In this document: piece after piece, positions 27,781 through 37,088 of the stretch | How positions within the stretch are numbered: position 1 is the stretch's first letter | Layout: each line of letters begins with the position of its first letter | Assembly (NCBI GenBank): GCA_024742305.1 | Contig: JANSYQ010000003.1 | Location: 62,001 to 126,000 of the forward strand | DNA: 64,000 bases | Direction: 5' to 3' | DNA from: a bacterium | Lineage (GTDB): Bacteria; Bacteroidota; Bacteroidia; Flavobacteriales_D; Crocinitomicaceae | Notes under the pieces: model-generated | The model's input: the letters and a program-made list of their open reading frames with translations, nothing else | Database searches by the model: none | What the model was told of the DNA's origin: nothing | Made by a program: the position numbers and the translations under genes

Positions 27781-28854
27781 GTGTCAACAACCAAACAAAA
27801 CATACGCCTATTTTCTCTTGAAGAACTGAAAGACCAAATGGTCGGTTTCGGAGAAAAACCCTTTCGAGCGAAACAAGTTTTCGAATGGCTTTGGCAAAAG
27901 AACGCTTCTTCATTCGAAGAAATGTCGAGCTTATCACTTGGACTTCGTGAGAAACTTGCCGAACACTTTTCCATTGACCACATGGAAATTAAGGACCAAC
28001 AGATAAGCACGGACAAAACCATCAAATGTGCGTTTAACACATCAGACAAACGCGTAGTTGAAGGTGTATTGATTCCAACATCAAAGCGAATGACCGCTTG
28101 TATTTCTTCTCAAGTGGGATGTAGTTTGGCTTGTAAATTCTGTGCCACTGGGAAATTAAAATTGATGCGCAACCTTACAGCTGGCGAAATGGTCGATCAG
28201 GTAGTTTATCTCAGAGATCAAGCAATTTCTAGATACAAAACACAACTTACCAACATTGTTTACATGGGCATGGGAGAACCCCTGCTCAACTACAAGCACA
28301 TGTTGCGATCTACCGAACTAATCACCTCGGAAAAAGGACTTGGAATTTCCCCCAAACGCATCACGGTATCTACTGCTGGTATTGCGAAAATGATCAAGAA
28401 GCTAGGCGATGACGAAGTAAAGTTCAACCTTGCGCTTTCTCTGCATGCAGCAAACGATGCCAAGCGTAGTCACATCATGGAAATCAATGACACAAATAAT
28501 CTCGCTGCGCTAGAAGAAGCATTGATCTACTTCCATGAGAAAACGGGTACACGCGTTACGTTTGAGTATATCATTTTTAAAGACTTCAACGATTCCATCG
28601 AGGATGCGCAGGAGCTAGCCGAGTTCGCCAAGTGCGTCCCGTGTAAGGTAAACATCATTGAATACAATCCCATCGACGATGGAGAGTTCCAACAGGCATC
28701 CATTAAAAAAGTAGATGCATTTGCAGCATATCTTGAAAGTAAAAACATGATTGTAAATGTCCGTCGTAGTCGCGGCAAGGACATAGATGCTGCATGCGGT
28801 CAGTTGGCAAACAAAAACAACGCCATCAAAAAAGAGGAACGCGTTCTGAAATAG
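27781..28854 (+). CDS. rlmN: 23S rRNA/tRNA (adenine-C2)-methyltransferase RlmN
   Basis: 357 residues from a GTG (VSTTKQNIRLFSLEELK). The radical-SAM cluster motif is CSLACKFCATG (CxxxCxxC); GMGEPLLNY and the C-terminal Cys in DIDAACGQL, which forms the methyl-transfer intermediate, are present, as is VNIIEYNP. The enzyme methylates A2503 of 23S rRNA and A37 of some tRNAs. It is a single gene after the bat operon. The GTG start is supported by the promoter element 4 bases upstream and the lack of an earlier ATG. Confidence 0.94.
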   Translation: MSTTKQNIRLFSLEELKDQMVGFGEKPFRAKQVFEWLWQKNASSFEEMSSLSLGLREKLAEHFSIDHMEIKDQQISTDKTIKCAFNTSDKRVVEGVLIPTSKRMTACISSQVGCSLACKFCATGKLKLMRNLTAGEMVDQVVYLRDQAISRYKTQLTNIVYMGMGEPLLNYKHMLRSTELITSEKGLGISPKRITVSTAGIAKMIKKLGDDEVKFNLALSLHAANDAKRSHIMEINDTNNLAALEEALIYFHEKTGTRVTFEYIIFKDFNDSIEDAQELAEFAKCVPCKVNIIEYNPIDDGEFQQASIKKVDAFAAYLESKNMIVNVRRSRGKDIDAACGQLANKNNAIKKEERVLK

Positions 28855-28959
28855 TCCGATTTAAAAAATTAACCCTCATAGGAATTCTGTTATTTTTCGG
28901 GCATTTCAGAGAGAAACCACACAAAATTCCAGATTTTTTTAGACCTTTATGCATCCTAT

Positions 28960-28975
28960 ACGTGATTGATCACGT
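28960..28975. promoter_or_regulatory. 16-bp palindrome upstream of secreted-protein pair
   Basis: ACGTGATTGATCACGT has 7-base perfect arms and a 2-base centre, 28 bases before the ATG at 29004. It could be a binding site for a dimeric regulator; the GTGA/TCAC half-sites recall CRP/FNR-type operators but with different spacing. Confidence 0.4.
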
Positions 28976-29003
28976 CTAGCTTATGTAACTAATTAAAATC
29001 ACC

Positions 29004-29459
29004 ATGAATCAAAGAAAGAATTTCGGTAGAATGATGCTGCTTTTGTGCGCACTGTTCCTCGGAAACATGACATTCGCGCAAGAATCCATGCGTGCTGATG
29101 AGATTGGAAACAAATGGGCCTCCTACACAACGTTGGAAGGACTAAATGTTTCTTTGAAAAAGGAAAAAGTGGATGTAGGTGCACCGGATGCATTTACTTA
29201 CGGTATGTTGCGTTTCGAAAACACAACGTCTAACGACATTACAGTTGAGTTCTTTTTTGAATTACAATACGAAAATGGATGTGTTGGATGCGGAAACGTT
29301 GAAGAATATCGTAAGGTTGTAACAATTCCAGCAGGATCTACGCTTGAAGGAGATGCCTCTTTCGAACAACCAGAATTAACATTTTTGATTAACAATCCGT
29401 ACACAACTGATTTGGGCGCATTCCAATCACTCAAGGCGGGTCAACTAATTATTAAGTAG
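29004..29459 (+). CDS. Secreted protein of unknown function
   Basis: 151 residues with a signal peptide ending NMTFAQ. The mature part is predicted beta-rich (VSLKKEKVDVGAPDAFTYGM; YGMLRFENTTSNDITVEFFF) and has a CVGCGN Cys pair that could form a disulfide. The tone suggests an immunoglobulin-like periplasmic or surface protein. I do not recognise a family. It lies 2 bp before the T9SS-type protein gene and is almost certainly cotranscribed, so the two may act together. Confidence 0.72.
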   Translation: MNQRKNFGRMMLLLCALFLGNMTFAQESMRADEIGNKWASYTTLEGLNVSLKKEKVDVGAPDAFTYGMLRFENTTSNDITVEFFFELQYENGCVGCGNVEEYRKVVTIPAGSTLEGDASFEQPELTFLINNPYTTDLGAFQSLKAGQLIIK

Positions 29460-29461
29460 TC

Positions 29462-31405
29462 ATGAGAAAGTATATCTTACCTATTTTGACAGCCTTGGCG
29501 TTGCCGTTCGCGAGTGATGCTCAGGTTTGTAACGTAACGGTTGCTCCGGAAGACACTATTATCTGTCCTGGAGACTCAGTTTTGGTGACAAGTATTGCCT
29601 CCATTACTTCTTCCGGACAATCATTTAACTTCGATTTCGGGGTACTACCTCCAGGATGGTCAACATCCGGTGGTTCTACATTTAGTCAACCATGTGGACC
29701 GGGAATCAACAATACCCCGTACTACTGGGCATCAACGTCTGGTGGAGGAACGCCTCAAATTAACTCGCCAGCGTTTGACGTGAGCTGTGGTGGTTTCATC
29801 ACCTTCGATATGGTATACGCAGTTCAAGGAGGAGGTGCTCCATGTGAGGGGCCAGACCTTGCTCACGAGGGAGTTGAATTGCAGTACTCAACAAATGGTG
29901 GAGTAACTTGGATTCCAATCGTTTATTACAGCCCAGGTGGATTTGAATTGCCGCAGAACCCGGGGACAACCGGATCTGTTGCCACAGGTCAGACTCCATA
30001 CACAGTATGGAACTCATTCAGTGTACCAATTCCGGCAGGTGCTCAAACTACAGGAACAGAGTTTCAGTGGATTCAGCAAAACTCATCAGGTACTTGTTGT
30101 GATAACTGGGGGGTTGATAATATCGTAGTTGCCGCAGGTCCTTGTAACAGTGCTTGGGTGGATTGGGACAACGATGCTCAACAAGATTCTAACAACTTCT
30201 ACTGGACGCCTACACAAGATACATTCTTCGTTGCAGACGTTTACGATTCTCTTGGAAACTACGCATGTACATCAGATACAGTATTCATTAGCGTTTACCA
30301 AAACACAATGACATACGACGTTCCTGATACTTTATTTGCATACTGTCCAGGGGCAACGGTTCCAGCGGCGGTTACAAACGTGCAAAACGCTCCTGGTCCA
30401 TTTACTTACTCTTGGACTACGGGAAGCCAAACTGATACTACCACGCTTAATGCTGGATCTGCCCAACAATCGCAAACAACCTACTATGTAGATGTCACCG
30501 ACGGCTGTGGATTTGTCGTCACCGACAGTGTCGTCTTGGATGTGAATCAAACTCTATCTATTGACTCGTTCTTTGTGCAGAATGCAAATGCCTGTAACCC
30601 AACGGGTGCAGCTTCAGCCTTCTACTCCGGAGACTCCACCAACCAGCAACAAGGTCTGAATTGGTTCTTTGAAGGACCGGGACAACCGGGTGCAAACCAA
30701 GTGAACGCGAGCGTTATCACTAACGTTCCTTCAGGTTGGTATTACGTAACGCTTACAGATGCAGTTTGTACTGTCTCGGACAGTGTATTTATTGACGTAG
30801 ATCAAGCGCCAGTGGCAGCATTTACGCCTGCAACAGCGAACGGCTGTGCTCCTGTTGATGTAAGTTTCGTCAACGCCAGTCAGAATACCGTTAGCTATGT
30901 ATGGAATTTTGGAGATGGTTCTCCGAACGCTAACTCAACTGACGCAACGCATACATTTACGCAGACATCAACGGTAATGCTAATTGCTTCTGATGCCTCA
31001 GGATGTTCCGATACGGCGTACGCTCAAGTAGATGTTGTTCCTTGTGGATGTACCGATCCAAATGCGATCAACTACAACCCGTTTGCGACAATTGACGACG
31101 GTAGCTGTATCTTCCCGAATCCTGTTGTTGAGCCATCAAACGTATTTACGCCAGACGGTGATCCAAATAACAACCTCTTCTACTTGAATACACAAAACGT
31201 AGAAGAAATGACTTTGGTCATTACAAACCGTTGGGGTAACGTTATGTACGAAGGTGTTGGACCAAACCCAGCATGGGATGGAACCAACCAAAATGGTGTG
31301 GACGCAGAAGAAGGCGTTTACTTCTACAAATACACTGCAACTGGGGTAATCCCTGACCAAGTGGTAGAGGGACACGGTTTCGTACACCTGATTCGAAACA
31401 AATAA
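29462..31405 (+). CDS. Gliding-motility-type CTD surface protein with PKD domain
   Basis: 647 residues. A signal peptide ends ASDAQ. Residues about 45-225 form a reelin/MAM-like lectin fold (FNFDFGVLPPGWSTSGG; CCDNWGVDNIVV). Several Ig-like repeats follow; a PKD domain sits at about 455-530 (VSFVNASQNTVSYVWNFGDG). A Cys motif CTDPNAINYNPFAT...DDGSC lies near 535. The last 90 residues form the gliding-motility-associated C-terminal domain (SNVFTPDGDPNNN; ITNRWGNVMYEG; GVYFYKYTA), the sorting signal for type IX secretion. It is therefore predicted to be exported through T9SS to the surface. A strong terminator follows. Confidence 0.88.
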   Translation: MRKYILPILTALALPFASDAQVCNVTVAPEDTIICPGDSVLVTSIASITSSGQSFNFDFGVLPPGWSTSGGSTFSQPCGPGINNTPYYWASTSGGGTPQINSPAFDVSCGGFITFDMVYAVQGGGAPCEGPDLAHEGVELQYSTNGGVTWIPIVYYSPGGFELPQNPGTTGSVATGQTPYTVWNSFSVPIPAGAQTTGTEFQWIQQNSSGTCCDNWGVDNIVVAAGPCNSAWVDWDNDAQQDSNNFYWTPTQDTFFVADVYDSLGNYACTSDTVFISVYQNTMTYDVPDTLFAYCPGATVPAAVTNVQNAPGPFTYSWTTGSQTDTTTLNAGSAQQSQTTYYVDVTDGCGFVVTDSVVLDVNQTLSIDSFFVQNANACNPTGAASAFYSGDSTNQQQGLNWFFEGPGQPGANQVNASVITNVPSGWYYVTLTDAVCTVSDSVFIDVDQAPVAAFTPATANGCAPVDVSFVNASQNTVSYVWNFGDGSPNANSTDATHTFTQTSTVMLIASDASGCSDTAYAQVDVVPCGCTDPNAINYNPFATIDDGSCIFPNPVVEPSNVFTPDGDPNNNLFYLNTQNVEEMTLVITNRWGNVMYEGVGPNPAWDGTNQNGVDAEEGVYFYKYTATGVIPDQVVEGHGFVHLIRNK

Positions 31406-31430
31406 TAGAAATTATTTCTACCTATTGATA

Positions 31431-31466
31431 AAAAGCGCTTTCGGAAACGGAAGCGCTTTTTTTTGT
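31431..31466 (+). terminator. Rho-independent terminator after the CTD protein
   Basis: An AGCGCTTTCG/CGGAAGCGCT stem with a GAAA loop is followed by eight T. Confidence 0.85.
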
Positions 31467-31571
31467 ACCCTAAATCCATTGGTTCAATTGAGATAAAACA
31501 CGTTTTACTAAAGGATCGTTAAACTTCTCTCATTCAAATTCATTTCCCTGCTACAAAGGAGAAGGAACTGC

Positions 31572-31579
31572 TATATTTG
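31572..31579 (+). promoter_or_regulatory. TAnnTTTG -7 element of the polyprenyl synthase gene
   Basis: TATATTTG ends 5 bases before the ATGATG at 31585, predicting a leaderless or near-leaderless mRNA. Confidence 0.5.
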
Positions 31580-31584
31580 TAGTA

Positions 31585-32556
31585 ATGATGACCGTAAAGG
31601 AAATAATGGCGCCCGTGCAATCGGAAATGGACGAATTCGAAGTTCGCTTTCGGGACAACATGAAGTCCAATGCGCCGCTTTTGGACAAAGTAACGCACTA
31701 TATCATCCGTAGGAAAGGAAAGCAAATGCGTCCCTTGTTCATATTTCTAACGGCAAAAATGCTCGGTGAAGTAAACGACAAAACGTATACCGCTGGAACG
31801 CTTGTAGAGTTATTGCACACGGCAACTTTGGTGCATGACGACGTTGTAGACGATGCCAACGAAAGGCGCGGCTTCTTTAGTGTTAATGCACTTTGGAAAA
31901 ACAAAATCGCTGTTCTCGTTGGAGACTACATGCTCTCCAAAGTCTTGCTTTTATCCATCGAACACAACAATACGGACCTTCTAGAAGTGATGGCACGCGC
32001 CATTAGAGAAATGTCTGAAGGAGAGTTACTGCAAATCGAAAAGGCGCGCAAGCTCGATATCACAGAAGAAGTATACTTTGAGGTTATTCGTCAAAAAACG
32101 GCCTCGTTGATTTCTACTTGTTGTGAGGCAGGCGCATTGAGCGTAAATCGTAAGGATGTTTCGGAAAAGATGCGCGAATTTGGTGAGCTCATTGGAATTG
32201 CCTTTCAGCTCAAAGACGATATTTTCGATTATGGAGATCCCGGTGATATTGGTAAACCAACAGGTCTTGATATTCGAGAACGCAAAATGACTTTACCGCT
32301 CATTTATGCATTGAATTCGGCACCGGATGCCGTTCGAAAGGAACTGATCAACATCGTTAAAAACCATAATGAAAATCCGAAAAAGGTAAAACGCGCCGTG
32401 GATTTGGTTATAGAACACGGTGGAATTGAATATGCGCACAAACGCATGCTTGAGTACAAAGAAAAAGCTTTGGAACTCTTAAAAGACATCCCAGATTCTG
32501 ACGCCAAAATGGCTATTTTGGGATTGGTCGACTACACTACGAATCGAAAAAAATAA
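31585..32556 (+). CDS. Polyprenyl (octaprenyl-type) diphosphate synthase
   Basis: 323 residues. Both Asp-rich motifs of trans-prenyltransferases are present: LVHDDVVDDANERRG (DDxxD) and FQLKDDIFDYGD, with RPLFIFLTAKML and GEYML-like VGDYMLSK between. The enzyme condenses isopentenyl diphosphate onto an allylic primer, probably to make the menaquinone side chain. Tandem ATGs at 31585 and 31588 are equivalent. A MORN-like lipoprotein gene follows 2 bp later, then dnaG. Confidence 0.92.
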   Translation: MMTVKEIMAPVQSEMDEFEVRFRDNMKSNAPLLDKVTHYIIRRKGKQMRPLFIFLTAKMLGEVNDKTYTAGTLVELLHTATLVHDDVVDDANERRGFFSVNALWKNKIAVLVGDYMLSKVLLLSIEHNNTDLLEVMARAIREMSEGELLQIEKARKLDITEEVYFEVIRQKTASLISTCCEAGALSVNRKDVSEKMREFGELIGIAFQLKDDIFDYGDPGDIGKPTGLDIRERKMTLPLIYALNSAPDAVRKELINIVKNHNENPKKVKRAVDLVIEHGGIEYAHKRMLEYKEKALELLKDIPDSDAKMAILGLVDYTTNRKK

Positions 32557-32558
32557 AA

Positions 32559-33002
32559 ATGAAATTAGCTTGGATACTGTTATGTTCCCTTCTGATTTGG
32601 GGATGTTCTGACTCCGCCGAGGATGGAAAAAAGAAAAAAAACAACGACTCAGAAAATTCGTCACAAACGGAAGCTGCTGTCAACCCGGAGGATTTGGTGG
32701 AGGTTGTTGGTTCCACGTATACTGAGTATTATGATGCCGCGAAAACGAAGATCAAATTCCAAGGTACTCGTGATGATAACGAGCAACGACATGGCAAATG
32801 GGTCTTTTATCGTGAGGATGGGAAAGAATCGAGCATCTCCCATTACAAACACGGAGTTCTTCACGGATTTTCTCAAGTGAAACGACCAAACGGCGCTTTT
32901 TACTATCACGGAGAATATGAAGATGGCAAGAAGATTGGCGTTTGGAAATACTACGATGAGAAAGGAAAATTCTCTCACGAAATAAACTTCGACGAAGAAT
33001 AA
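32559..33002 (+). CDS. MORN-like repeat lipoprotein
   Basis: 147 residues with a lipoprotein signal ending LIWGC. After a low-complexity charged spacer (KKKKNND...), three MORN-variant repeats of the YwqK type are seen: RHGKWVFYREDG, LHGFSQVKRPNG and KKIGVWKYYDEKG. These repeats are common in Bacteroidota lipoproteins; the family label toxin-antitoxin YwqK antitoxin is historical and no toxin is nearby. It is wedged between the polyprenyl synthase and dnaG, sharing one base with dnaG's ATG (TAATG). Confidence 0.78.
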   Translation: MKLAWILLCSLLIWGCSDSAEDGKKKKNNDSENSSQTEAAVNPEDLVEVVGSTYTEYYDAAKTKIKFQGTRDDNEQRHGKWVFYREDGKESSISHYKHGVLHGFSQVKRPNGAFYYHGEYEDGKKIGVWKYYDEKGKFSHEINFDEE

Positions 33003-35032
33003 TGGCAATGATTCCTTCACATATTGTGGATGATATCATGCAAGCCTCTCGTATTGAAGAGGTTATTGGTGAATTTGTCAACCTTAAACGTGCTGGTTCC
33101 AATCTAAAGGGGTTGAGCCCGTTTACTGACGAAAAAACACCTTCTTTTGTCGTTTCACCGGCCAAGCAAATCTTTAAGTGCTTCTCTACCGGAAAAGGTG
33201 GAACTGTGGTGACCTTCCTGATGGAAAAAGAACACTTTTCCTACCCTGAAGCCTTGCGTTGGCTTGCGGACAAATACGGAGTTCAGATCCCGGAAGACAA
33301 ACCACTCACACAAGAGGAACAGGAAGCGATTTCCGAAAGAGAAAGCTTACACATCATCAATGAATTTGCCCAAAAGCATTTTGTTGAAACGATGCACAAT
33401 ACGGACGAAGGGAAAACTATAGGTCTCTCCTACTTCATCGAGCGTGGGTTCCGTCCGGAAATCATTGAAAAATTTCAACTGGGATTTTGCTCCAACAAAA
33501 GCGACGACTTCACCAAGGCAGCGTTGGACAAAGGTTACAAGCTAGAGTATCTTGAAAAAATCGGTCTAACCAAAACAAAGGAGGATCGCTCATTTGACTT
33601 CTTCCGTGGACGTGTTATGTTTCCCATTCATAGCGTATCCGGAAGGGTTTTGGGCTTTGGTGGTCGAACACTGAAGAACGATAAAAAGGTTGCCAAGTAC
33701 TTTAACTCACCAGAAAGTCTGATTTATAACAAAAGTCAGATTCTCTATGGATTGTATTTTGCCAAAGGCGACATCATCAAATACGACAATTGCTATCTCT
33801 GCGAGGGGTATACCGATGTCATCAGTATGTATCAAGCTGGGATTCAAAACGTGGTTTCTTCCTCAGGAACCTCCTTGACACGCGAGCAAATCCGACTGGT
33901 GAAACGCTACACCAACAACATTACCATACTTTACGATGGCGATGCTGCAGGAATTAAAGCCTCTTTCCGCGGAATTGACTTGATCCTTGAGGAAGGACTG
34001 AACGTTAAAGTGGTTTTGTTTCCCGATGGTGAGGACCCCGATTCTTTTGCCAAAGCACACAGCACAACTGAGATTGAGGAATATATCAAAGAGCAGCAGC
34101 AAGATTTTATCTCGTTCAAGGCGGATATCTTGTTAGCAAGCGAAGGCGATGACCCCATTCGTCGTGCCCAGCTCATCAAGGATATTGCTCATAGCGTTTC
34201 ATTAATTCCAGATCAAATTACCCGGAATGTATTCATTCCCGAGGTTGCCAAGCGTTTTGAAATTAGCGAGGACGTTATTTGGTCTGAGGTTGCGAAGGAC
34301 CGACAAGACAATCTTGAGAAAACCCAGCAGGAATCACTTCGAAAAAAGCGTAACGAAGTACGACAACAACAACAGCAAAAAGAGCAGGCAGAAGCTCCGT
34401 CGGAAGATCCGTATGCTCATGAGCCCAATCCTTTTGAAACAGAAACTCCAGCCGAAGTTGCAGTTCAAACCAAGGACGATCATTATGAATACGACCTCAT
34501 GCGTATTTTGGTGAAATACGGTCCACTTGCACTAACAGTGGATCAATTGAACGAACAAGGGGAGTTGGAGAAAATTGAAACGAGTGTCGCTGAATTTGTT
34601 TGCCATGAATTGCACGTCGACGAACTGACTTTCGATACTCCGGTCTTCAACCGAATGCACAAAGTAATCACCGATTCACTGGCTGACAATGTGTTCCTAA
34701 AACCAACCGTTTTCCTAAGGATGGAAGATCAGGAAATAGTAAAGTTTGTTACGCAAATCGAACTCGAAGACATTCAATTAAGTCCAAACTGGGAAATAAA
34801 ACACAAGATTCTTACGCCTTCGGAAAAAGACAAAATCAACATTGCTGCTCCCAAATCGACTTACGCATTTAAGCTGTCCAAGGTGATGAAGCGAATTGCG
34901 GAAATTCAAAAAGAGCTTCCTACGCCGGGCCAAGAAGATGAGCATACAATGGACCTACTGGCAGAGCAAGCGAATTTGGAGCGCGTAAAAATCTTCATTT
35001 CAAATCGTTTGGATCGAGTAAATACGCATTAA
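33002..35032 (+). CDS. dnaG: DNA primase DnaG with degraded zinc motif
   Basis: 676 residues. The order is N-terminal zinc-binding region (about 35-95), RNA polymerase core, TOPRIM (CEGYTDVISMYQAG; ILYDGDAAGIKA; FPDGEDPDSFA) and a helical C-terminus for helicase contact. In the normally CHCC zinc ribbon the expected CPFH reads SPFT and the expected CFxC reads CFST, so three of four ligands are Ser or Thr. The fold around it (EKTPSFVVSPAKQIFK, GKGGT) is intact, so this is loss of ligands rather than decay. The enzyme primes DNA replication. An ATG at 33008 is an alternative start. Confidence 0.93.
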   Translation: MAMIPSHIVDDIMQASRIEEVIGEFVNLKRAGSNLKGLSPFTDEKTPSFVVSPAKQIFKCFSTGKGGTVVTFLMEKEHFSYPEALRWLADKYGVQIPEDKPLTQEEQEAISERESLHIINEFAQKHFVETMHNTDEGKTIGLSYFIERGFRPEIIEKFQLGFCSNKSDDFTKAALDKGYKLEYLEKIGLTKTKEDRSFDFFRGRVMFPIHSVSGRVLGFGGRTLKNDKKVAKYFNSPESLIYNKSQILYGLYFAKGDIIKYDNCYLCEGYTDVISMYQAGIQNVVSSSGTSLTREQIRLVKRYTNNITILYDGDAAGIKASFRGIDLILEEGLNVKVVLFPDGEDPDSFAKAHSTTEIEEYIKEQQQDFISFKADILLASEGDDPIRRAQLIKDIAHSVSLIPDQITRNVFIPEVAKRFEISEDVIWSEVAKDRQDNLEKTQQESLRKKRNEVRQQQQQKEQAEAPSEDPYAHEPNPFETETPAEVAVQTKDDHYEYDLMRILVKYGPLALTVDQLNEQGELEKIETSVAEFVCHELHVDELTFDTPVFNRMHKVITDSLADNVFLKPTVFLRMEDQEIVKFVTQIELEDIQLSPNWEIKHKILTPSEKDKINIAAPKSTYAFKLSKVMKRIAEIQKELPTPGQEDEHTMDLLAEQANLERVKIFISNRLDRVNTH

Positions 35033-35034
35033 CC

Positions 35035-35808
35035 GTGCTTCGTCGCTATTTTCTCTTGGTTTTATTGTTGTGTACAACGGCTATTTTGTCAGAATCATGT
35101 ACCGTTCAAAAACGCATTCATCGCAAGGGATGGTTCATTCAATGGCACAACAAACCATCAACAAAGGTCGTGGAGCATTCGAGTATCGAACCAAGAACGC
35201 CCCAAGAGAAGTCGAAATTGACTCCAAATAAAATCGCCAATCATGACACTAAAACATCAACTATTCAATGCTTTCAAAAATCATTAAATCAAACGCCAAA
35301 GAATACAAAGTCGGCTCGAAGTGACTGTCTTGATAGGGTAGAAACGTCGCCACTGAAACAAAAAGGTTCTTTCACCGATTCTTCGAGCACTTCTTCTGAC
35401 CATACTGATCAATACGATGAAAAAACGATCCAATTTTCTCAATCAGCGTTGCGCTCACCCACCCGAATTCCGACACTAGCATGGATTCTTCTCTACATCG
35501 GATTGGCACTATTGGCACTGGGAATTACGCTCGCTATCATCTTTTTCGTTGCGAACGGTTCATTCATTGGTGCGCCTTTGCACATCCTTTTGACATTCGT
35601 TGCGGCGGTGTTATTTCTCATTTGGGCGACTCAAACAGCTTTAGCTCCATTAAAATCAGAACCTGCGCCACCCGATCCAAGGTATGAAAAAGAAGAACCG
35701 AAAAAAGAAAAACCGGAGCGCGCGCCTTTAGATAAGAGAGATAAAATTTTCCTTGGTGTCATTGCTGGGCTGTTGCTCATTATTGGCATTTCCCTACTTT
35801 CGTTTTAA
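35035..35808 (+). CDS. HRKGW-family lipoprotein/membrane protein, copy 1
   Basis: 257 residues from a GTG, 2 bp after dnaG. A signal-like helix ends SESC, followed by the family signature CTVQKRIHRKGWFIQW. A 100-residue polar, Ser/Thr/Lys-rich linker leads to two membrane helices (about 149-171 and 178-197), a charged Pro/Glu/Lys stretch and a last helix to the C-terminus. I do not recognise a characterised function. The two following genes share the same signature and layout. A lipidated Cys together with later membrane helices would be an unusual topology. Confidence 0.72.
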   Translation: MLRRYFLLVLLLCTTAILSESCTVQKRIHRKGWFIQWHNKPSTKVVEHSSIEPRTPQEKSKLTPNKIANHDTKTSTIQCFQKSLNQTPKNTKSARSDCLDRVETSPLKQKGSFTDSSSTSSDHTDQYDEKTIQFSQSALRSPTRIPTLAWILLYIGLALLALGITLAIIFFVANGSFIGAPLHILLTFVAAVLFLIWATQTALAPLKSEPAPPDPRYEKEEPKKEKPERAPLDKRDKIFLGVIAGLLLIIGISLLSF

Positions 35809-35816
35809 ATAAACGC

Positions 35817-37079
35817 ATGCATCACCTGAAGAAAAAGCTCTCTATAGCGCGGCTCTCAATCATATTGACAGTCATTCTTGGTGGTATTGCTTTTTTTCCG
35901 TCATGCACAATTCAAAAACGTGTACACCGAAAAGGTTGGTTCGTACAATGGAACTTTAATCAACGAGATAAAAATAAGTCTGGTGCCGATGCGCTAGTTC
36001 CTGCTAATAAAACAAATACTAGCACAGACTTTAAATCTTCTGAGCAGTTAAGTTCTGAAGCCAAAAATAGCAACCCGGATAAAAAACTAGTTTTCGATGC
36101 CGGTAGCGAAAGTGTTTCGAACAAAAACAACATAAAAACGGAAGAAATAGTATCCGAGAAAGGAGCACCACTGGATACTGAGACTAAAAATTCGATGAGT
36201 TCAAAAAACGATGAAAGTAATAGTACCGGTCGGGTTTATAGAAAATGGCATTTTGCCGTTCCGTTTTCATTCGCTGGTATTGGAATAATCGCCTTCATCG
36301 CAATTATGTTGTTCTCCGGACTCATACCTTTATTAATTCCAATCGGTCTCACTATTCTGACCGCATTGCTCACACTCATCATAATTTACGAAGACAAAAA
36401 GAAAAATGATGCGCCTGCACCAGGACGGCAACTCCTTTTTATGACAATGTTAATAGGGGCTATTTGGATTGTAGCCATATTCTTACTCTTCACAAGCGTT
36501 AGTCCTATCTATCCGATAGCAATTTTAGGCTTTTTATTCTTCGGTTTCGCTGTTGCCATTGCGAACAAACAGAATCAAAAGAGAAGAAACGATGTAAAAA
36601 CTTCAGAACTCGAAGATGAACAAAGCTCTTCAGTCGACCTCGAAAATGCCTCCGCTAGTGAAGAAGAAAACCTTGAAGAACAAACGAGAATTACCGTCTA
36701 CAAGCCACCCTTAACCATTTCCCAGGCATTTCCGGGCATAACAGCTGCTGGAATTGCTCTTATCATTATAGGACTATTGATTGGTTTTATTATGTTCCTC
36801 ATAACCGCATTTGTGGGACTCTTCGGAGGCATAATAAGCGGGCCAATTGTATACTTGGTGCTTATTCCTATTGCCATGGTTATCAGCGGGATTGTACTGC
36901 TCATCAGAAGAAATCAATTGTATAAGGTGTATTTACAAGACTATCGCGAAGGTCCAACTACAAATTCAGAAACAAATCGAAAAGAATCAGAACATAAAAA
37001 TCAAAATGCGGGAGCGCTATTACTCATGATATTCCTGTTAATTCTTGTTGTTGCTGTAACTCTCTTACTCTTATTGTAA
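35817..37079 (+). CDS. HRKGW-family lipoprotein/membrane protein, copy 2
   Basis: 420 residues, ATG start, 8 bp after copy 1. The signal helix ends FPSC and is followed by CTIQKRVHRKGWFVQW. A polar linker (to about 140) precedes about eight membrane helices in pairs, with a Glu/Ser-rich cytoplasmic or periplasmic loop near residue 260-290. It is the longest of the three copies and has the most helices. Except for the signature and general layout it shares little sequence with copies 1 and 3. Function unknown. Confidence 0.72.
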   Translation: MHHLKKKLSIARLSIILTVILGGIAFFPSCTIQKRVHRKGWFVQWNFNQRDKNKSGADALVPANKTNTSTDFKSSEQLSSEAKNSNPDKKLVFDAGSESVSNKNNIKTEEIVSEKGAPLDTETKNSMSSKNDESNSTGRVYRKWHFAVPFSFAGIGIIAFIAIMLFSGLIPLLIPIGLTILTALLTLIIIYEDKKKNDAPAPGRQLLFMTMLIGAIWIVAIFLLFTSVSPIYPIAILGFLFFGFAVAIANKQNQKRRNDVKTSELEDEQSSSVDLENASASEEENLEEQTRITVYKPPLTISQAFPGITAAGIALIIIGLLIGFIMFLITAFVGLFGGIISGPIVYLVLIPIAMVISGIVLLIRRNQLYKVYLQDYREGPTTNSETNRKESEHKNQNAGALLLMIFLLILVVAVTLLLLL

Positions 37080-37088
37080 TTTCTTATC

